Source of the DNA: Halomarina litorea
GTDB taxonomy: Archaea; Halobacteriota; Halobacteria; Halobacteriales; Haloarculaceae
Length of the DNA: 64,000 bases
Direction of reading: 5' to 3'
Assembly: GCF_024227715.1 (NCBI RefSeq)
Contig: NZ_CP100448.1
Span: 1,633,655 to 1,697,654 of the forward strand
Position 1 is the first letter of the stretch. The number at the start of each line of letters is the position of its first letter. This document shows positions 60,745 through 64,000 of this stretch, piece by piece. Under the pieces are notes generated by a model, which saw nothing but the letters and a program-made list of their open reading frames with translations, was not told the origin of the DNA and did not search any database. The position numbers and the translations under genes are program-made.

Positions 60745-61257
60745 ATGTCCACGGACGAAACACCCGACGACCTCGGTGAGGACACCGAGAGCCCAGACCA
60801 GCGGTCGGTCCGTGACCGACTCGAAGCCGAGACCGACCGGGCGGTCGAGAGCCTCGACGACGGTCTCGTCGACCTGCTCGCGTGGGTCCTCGACACCGAG
60901 ACCCGTGCTCGCATCTACATCTACCTCCGTGAGAATCCCGCCGCGACGAGCAACGAGATCGCCGAGGGGACCGGCCTCTACCCGAGTACGGTCCGGGAAG
61001 CGCTCGCCGAACTGAACGGCGAGGGGAAAGTCACCCGGAGCAAGCGCGAGTCCAGCGGTGCTGGGAACAACCCCTACGAGTACGTCGCCATCCCGCCGGG
61101 CGACCTCGTCGCGGACATCGTCGGGGAGATTCAAGAGGAACTGAACACGGTGTTCAACCTCGACGACCGCCTCGCCGACCGGACGAGCGAGGAGCGCCCG
61201 GTCAGAATCACGGTCGAACGCCCCGTCGAGAACGCGGCGGAGTCGGACGACGACTGA
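60745..61257 (+). CDS. Winged-helix transcriptional regulator
   Basis: The 170-residue protein has an acidic N-terminal segment and a winged-helix domain: LLAWVLDTETRARIYIYLRE, NPAATSNEIAEGTGLYPSTV and REALAELNGEGKVTRSKRES. A wing/GNN-P-Y segment follows (AGNNPYEYVAIPPGDLVADI) and a long helix (GEIQEELNTVFNLDDRLADR) that may dimerise. It precedes coaD by 52 bp on the same strand. The regulon is unknown. Confidence 0.83.
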   Translation: MSTDETPDDLGEDTESPDQRSVRDRLEAETDRAVESLDDGLVDLLAWVLDTETRARIYIYLRENPAATSNEIAEGTGLYPSTVREALAELNGEGKVTRSKRESSGAGNNPYEYVAIPPGDLVADIVGEIQEELNTVFNLDDRLADRTSEERPVRITVERPVENAAESDDD

Positions 61258-61309
61258 CCTGCAGACGGAGAGCCGAAGGCATAAGCCACGGGACGCCGTG
61301 TCCCGAGGT

Positions 61310-61804
61310 ATGCAAGTCGCGCTCGGGGGGACGTTCGACCCGGTGCACGACGGTCATCGGGCACTGTTCGAGCGAGCGTTCGAACTCGGAGACGTCACGG
61401 TCGGACTGACGAGCGACGACCTCGCGCCGAAGACGCGCAACGAGGCGCGTGCGGTCGTTCCCTTCGAGCGACGCAAGGAACGCCTCGAGTCCGAACTCCG
61501 GCCCATCGCGGAGCGACACGGCCGCGAGTTCGAGGTCCGTCGACTGGACGAACCGACCGGCATCGCCACGGAACCCCAGTTCGACTACCTCATCGTCTCG
61601 CCCGAAACCGTCGAGGGAGCACAGCGAGTGAACGACATCCGCGAGGAGAGCGGGGCCGACCCTCTCGAAATCGTCGTCGTCAATCACGTCCCCGCCGAGG
61701 ACGGGGACCGCATCTCCTCGACGCGCATCGTCCGCGGCGAGATAGACGAACACGGCAATCTCACGCCCGAGGCCACCGGCCGCCCCTCGCCCGGCGGGAA
61801 CTGA
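61310..61804 (+). CDS. coaD: Phosphopantetheine adenylyltransferase, archaeal type
   Basis: It transfers AMP to 4'-phosphopantetheine in CoA synthesis. The 164-residue nucleotidyltransferase starts MQVALGGTFDPVHDGHRALF, with the HxGH-like VHDGH. It has VTVGLTSDDLAPKTRNEARA, FDYLIVSPETVEGAQRVNDI and the ISSTRI catalytic loop (EDGDRISSTRIVRGEID). The start is ATG 61310 rather than the upstream in-frame Met. It converges with the SnoaL-like gene. Confidence 0.93.
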   Translation: MQVALGGTFDPVHDGHRALFERAFELGDVTVGLTSDDLAPKTRNEARAVVPFERRKERLESELRPIAERHGREFEVRRLDEPTGIATEPQFDYLIVSPETVEGAQRVNDIREESGADPLEIVVVNHVPAEDGDRISSTRIVRGEIDEHGNLTPEATGRPSPGGN

Positions 61805-61817
61805 GCGCTTCGCGGCG

Positions 61818-62327
61818 TCACCCGAACAGGCGGGCGCGGACGGTTCGAAGCGTCCACCGGGCGATACTCGGGACCTGTCGGAGGAACCCCAGCCCCGTCA
61901 CGCCCAGTTGCTTCCTGAAGTCGGCCGTGTCGTAGTAGAGGTGTTCCTCGCGCATCTTCCCGTCCTCGTAGCGAATCACCGCGGTGCCGTCTACGGCGAC
62001 GCGGCGACCGGTCGGCGAGAGCGGGCCGTACGCACCGTCGAAGGTGCCCGTCGTCGTGTAGTACGTCATCACCGTCTCCCCCTCGCCCAGACCGAGGCGG
62101 GGTTCGACGTGGAGGTCCGGGAACGCTCGGACCGAGTCACGGATGTGCCGTTCCAGCGCGTCACGGCCGCGAATCGGGTCCGGGGCCGCCGGGTCGTGGA
62201 GGACGTAGTCGCGGTGGACCAGTTCGGGGATGGCGGTGTACTCGCGCCCGTTCCACACCTCCTCGGCGAACCGGCGGGCGATATCGACTGCGGCGTCGGT
62301 GCTGGTGGGTGAGTGTCGCGAACTCAT
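61818..62327 (-). CDS. SnoaL-like protein
   Basis: The 169-residue protein has the NTF2-like SnoaL fold: ARRFAEEVWNGREYTAIPEL, HRDYVLHDPAAPDPIRGRDA, RDSVRAFPDLHVEPRLGLGE, VMTYYTTTGTFDGAYGPLSP and GRRVAVDGTAVIRYEDGKMR. Polyketide cyclase/ester hydrolase-like proteins share this shape; the substrate is not evident. Confidence 0.85.
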   Translation of the reverse strand: MSSRHSPTSTDAAVDIARRFAEEVWNGREYTAIPELVHRDYVLHDPAAPDPIRGRDALERHIRDSVRAFPDLHVEPRLGLGEGETVMTYYTTTGTFDGAYGPLSPTGRRVAVDGTAVIRYEDGKMREEHLYYDTADFRKQLGVTGLGFLRQVPSIARWTLRTVRARLFG

Positions 62328-62377
62328 CCGTCCCGGTAGGCCATGTCAAAAGATAACCCTGTCTGGTGGACGGGTCG

Positions 62378-62686
62378 CTACCAGCCGGGTCGTTTCAGCC
62401 CCGCCTCCTCGATGAGGCCCTTCCAGCGTTGCTGGACAGAGAGTCTGGAGACGCCGACGGCGTCGGCCACGTCGCCCTGCGAGCGTCGGTCGCCCTCGAT
62501 GAGCGCGCCGACGTAGAGGCTGGCCGCGAGGGAGGGTTTCTTCGAGCGTTCGGATTCGGGGACCGTCGAGAGGAACAGGTCGACCGCTCGCGAGCGAGCC
62601 GAAGACGCCAGTTCGAGGCGGTCGGCCGCCCGGTCGAGGTCGGCGAGCCACTGCTCGTTCTCGACCTGGTCACGGGCGCGGTACAT
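62378..62686 (-). CDS. TFB-like protein with a single cyclin fold
   Basis: The 102-residue protein resembles one TFIIB/cyclin repeat: WLADLDRAADRLELASSARS, RAVDLFLSTVPESERSKKPS, LAASLYVGALIEGDRRSQGD and VADAVGVSRLSVQQRWKGLI. The terminal helix-turn-helix matches the BRE-contacting part of TFB. There is no zinc ribbon or second cyclin domain. The ATG at 62686 fits a TATA-like CTTATGTA about 29 bp upstream (near 62713). It may compete with TFBs or act as a regulator; this is inferred. Confidence 0.75.
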   Translation of the reverse strand: MYRARDQVENEQWLADLDRAADRLELASSARSRAVDLFLSTVPESERSKKPSLAASLYVGALIEGDRRSQGDVADAVGVSRLSVQQRWKGLIEEAGLKRPGW

Positions 62687-62789
62687 GGCTCTCCGTTCCC
62701 GGGGAGCGTACATAAGCCCTCGCCGTGGGCCGAAAGTCGTCGGGCGGTAACGACAGGTTCTTCTGCCGGTTCACGGTACGTGTGGGTGC

Positions 62790-62873
62790 GCGTGGGTAGC
62801 CAAGCCAGGAAACGGCGCAGCGCTTAGGACGCTGTCTCTCAGGAGTCCGCCGGTTCAAATCCGGTCCCACGCA
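62790..62873 (+). tRNA. tRNA-Leu(UAG)
   Basis: Acceptor GCGTGGG (62790-62796) pairs with CCCACGC (62866-62872) with discriminator A at 62873. The D-arm GCC...GGC, anticodon stem CAGCG/CGCTG around the loop CTTAGGA (anticodon TAG), and a long variable arm (TCTCTCAGGAGTCC) are typical of class II tRNA-Leu. The T-arm is CCGGTTCAAATCCGG. CCA is not encoded. The two partial copies of the 3' half follow downstream. Confidence 0.95.
62852..62870 (+). repeat. 3' tRNA-Leu segment, copy 1 (within the tRNA gene)
   Basis: GGTTCAAATCCGGTCCCAC is the T-arm and 3' acceptor strand of the intact tRNA-Leu. It is the reference copy for the two partial copies downstream. Confidence 0.9.
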
Positions 62874-62951
62874 CTTCCTTCGCGAACGACAGTGAGCGAG
62901 GAGTGCAACGGCCGGATTTGGAGCAGGGAGGTCCCGACAGGGTTCGACCGA

Positions 62952-62970
62952 GGTTCAAATCCGGTCCCAC
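62952..62970 (+). repeat. 3' tRNA-Leu segment, partial copy 2
   Basis: GGTTCAAATCCGGTCCCAC recurs exactly, 100 bp after copy 1, and is followed by CCA instead of GCA. The remaining tRNA body is missing. It looks like an attachment-site remnant left by an integrated element. Confidence 0.8.
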
Positions 62971-63055
62971 CCATGTTCTGTCCGAGCGAAGCGGGGACGA
63001 ACAGCGGGCGGGGCGATTTGAGCCAGACGAGACGAGCGCCAGCGAGTCTCGGCGA

Positions 63056-63075
63056 GGTTCAAATTCCGGTCCCAC
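63056..63075 (+). repeat. 3' tRNA-Leu segment, partial copy 3
   Basis: GGTTCAAATTCCGGTCCCAC differs from the tRNA by one extra T (AAATTCC) and is followed by GCAC as in the tRNA. It begins 104 bp after copy 2. Both intervening segments contain GATTTG upstream of the CGAGGTTC, suggesting partially related spacer DNA. Confidence 0.8.
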
Positions 63076-63125
63076 GCACTCTGCGACGCGACTCACCACG
63101 AGAGCGTAGAGAGTGCCGAACTGCT

Positions 63126-63580
63126 TCAGGGTGCTTCCCAGTCCTCTTGGAGGTGTTCGTCCGCGACGACCCTGTCCCGGAACATGTCGATGATGTCCAT
63201 GAACTCCCGCAGTTCCCGTTCGGGGACGCCGACCTGATACAGCGTGGTCTTGATTTCGGTGCGCACCACGTCGAACTCCAATTCGGTGACCTCCAGTTCC
63301 TCATGTGCCTCCTTCATGCCGCGGCCGGGGTAGACCGCCGGGTCGCCGGGCCGCCAGAGTACTCGATGGCCCACGCCGTCACGAGGTACTTGAACCCGGG
63401 GTTGGGGAACTCCTCGTGGAAGTCGCGGACCGCGGGGTTCTGGTTGGCGGTGTCGTTCTCGTACAGTCGGTCGACGAGGTCGTCGACCGCGCCCGCGATG
63501 CCGTAGACGCCGCCGAAGCGTTCGTACAGCGACTCGCCTTCGTACTCGACGATGCGGTCTTCGTCGCCCGCCTCCCCCAT
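63126..63580 (-). pseudogene. Frameshifted group I truncated haemoglobin
   Basis: The 5' part, from ATG 63580, reads MGEAGDEDRIVEYEGESLYE then RFGGVYGIAGAVDDLVDRLY to HEEFPNPGFKYLVTAWAIEY, the globin N-terminal half. After GGP the frame breaks. The 3' frame gives AVYPGRGMKEAHEELEVTEL and TEIKTTLYQVGVPERELREF MDII. The sequence AHEEL carries the expected proximal (F8) His. Adding one base near 63350 joins them. The total length of 455 nt is not a multiple of three. The TATA-like TTAATAGT (63595-63605, minus strand) lies upstream. Confidence 0.7.
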
Positions 63581-63858
63581 GCTGTACGTTATCCTTTTAC
63601 TATTAATCATTTGACACAATTCTGAACGCTCGCTAACAGTAGTGCGTGAACGTGCAAACGAGACGATAGGGAGGTCGCTGGGGGAGCGAGCGCTCAATGA
63701 AGTCTACGGGTGCGGAGACGTTCGGCGGGGAGTGGGTACCGTCTCCGACGAGGGGGACTGGCGGTCGGGGCCGGCCCGTCGCTGTGCGGGGAACGACGTG
63801 GGAGAGGAGAGACGAGCGGGGTGGGGGAACACGGTGGAGCGGTCGGGTCGGGGTGAAG
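63581..63858. other. Intergenic region upstream of the haemoglobin gene
   Basis: It holds the leftward promoter of the haemoglobin gene (AT-rich 63588-63610). The remaining ~240 bp are purine-rich and carry no supportable gene; ORFs here lack codon bias and conserved motifs. Confidence 0.5.
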
Positions 63859-64000
63859 CTACTCCCAGGCGGGTCGGTCGAGCGCCTTGCCGCACGCCCG
63901 TCGGACGCGCTCTGCGCGCATGCCGTCGGTGGTGAGGACGAGTGCGCCGGTCGGCGAGTACTCGACGAGTCCTGCCTCGGCCATCGCCGGGAGGTGGTTC
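63859..64000 (-). CDS. Winged-helix (DUF7344-type) regulator, N-terminus cut off by window edge
   Basis: Only the C-terminal ~46 residues are visible: NHLPAMAEAGLVEYSPTGAL then VLTTDGMRAERVRRACGKAL and DRPAWE, ending at TAG 63859-63861. The HLPAMAEAGLVEY segment matches the recognition-helix/wing region seen in the other DUF7344-like proteins of this window. The function is unknown. Confidence 0.7.
   Translation of the reverse strand, partial: NHLPAMAEAGLVEYSPTGALVLTTDGMRAERVRRACGKALDRPAWE

Larger units (their letters stand above)
62874..63125. other. Spacer with tRNA remnants downstream of tRNA-Leu
   Basis: This 252-bp region contains the two partial tRNA copies and no supported gene. The antisense ORF across it has GTGFEPADS-like peptides that are simply the complement of the T-arm. 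Confidence 0.6.

Noticed and set aside
62839-63099. Minus-strand ORF with GTGFEPADS-like sequence
   Set aside because: The peptide is the reverse complement of tRNA T-arm DNA, a common spurious ORF, and not a protein.
63642-63935. 97-residue plus ORF near the right end
   Set aside because: It is purine-rich with no conserved motif and overlaps the minus-strand winged-helix C-terminus.

Overview
The window is chromosomal DNA from an extremely halophilic archaeon (class Halobacteria). This rests on very high G+C, strongly acidic proteins (D/E-rich tails on most soluble products), archaeal information-processing genes (TFB, fibrillarin/Nop5, RNase P Rnp2/Rnp3, SBDS, 20S proteasome alpha, archaeal S-adenosylmethionine synthetase), TATA boxes placed for leaderless mRNAs, and haloarchaea-typical families (HalOD1, HTH-10, DUF5799, DUF5804, UPF0058, gamma-glutamylcysteine ligase). 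The sequence alone does not fix a genus. No plasmid backbone, IS element or CRISPR array was recognised.

Layout. 1-10.9 kb is a branched-chain amino acid block: ilvD (minus), leuA (plus), then an ilvB-ilvN-ilvC-(small acidic protein)-leuC-leuD-leuB operon with 4-bp start/stop overlaps. Ahead of ilvB lies a 23-codon leaderless ORF whose C-terminus is a run of Val/Leu/Ile codons inside a hairpin. I read it as a candidate attenuation leader. 10.9-14.2 kb (minus) holds small membrane proteins, a DUF5799 protein, a spacer of four stem-loop modules, and the C/D-box RNP genes flpA and nop5. 14.2-24.8 kb mixes membrane proteins (including an ArsP_2-type permease and a solute symporter with a 39-aa partner), a flavin oxidoreductase, a PLP enzyme, an HTH-10 regulator, TFB and small zinc or UPF proteins. 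24.8-36.7 kb holds Ogg-type glycosylase, two zinc alcohol dehydrogenases, acylphosphatase plus inositol-phosphatase-like protein, a pentapeptide-repeat membrane protein, MFS transporter, Nnr, MoaC and an enolase-superfamily enzyme.

36.7-45.0 kb (mostly minus) is the archaeal RNA/protein quality-control superoperon: HflX, SBDS, PsmA, Rnp2, a methyltransferase, Rnp3, a DUF54 RNA-binding protein and a small KOW-like protein. An antiparallel sensor kinase gene splits it. 45-54 kb carries a decayed membrane protein gene, a Nudix hydrolase, a thiolase/DUF35 pair, pyrBI, two ATPase-like proteins, a winged-helix regulator and a FKBP isomerase. 54-62.7 kb has a CYTH enzyme, MAT, gshA, several HTH/HalOD1 proteins and coaD. 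The right end has tRNA-Leu(UAG) followed by two partial copies of its 3' end at about 100-bp spacing, a frameshifted truncated haemoglobin, and the C-terminus of a winged-helix protein.

At least four genes (leuA 5' end, 10927-11090, 45159-45731, 63126-63580) show single-base frame breaks. These could be real decay or residual sequencing errors. The most interesting candidate for an undescribed system is the ilvB leader (3737-3918).
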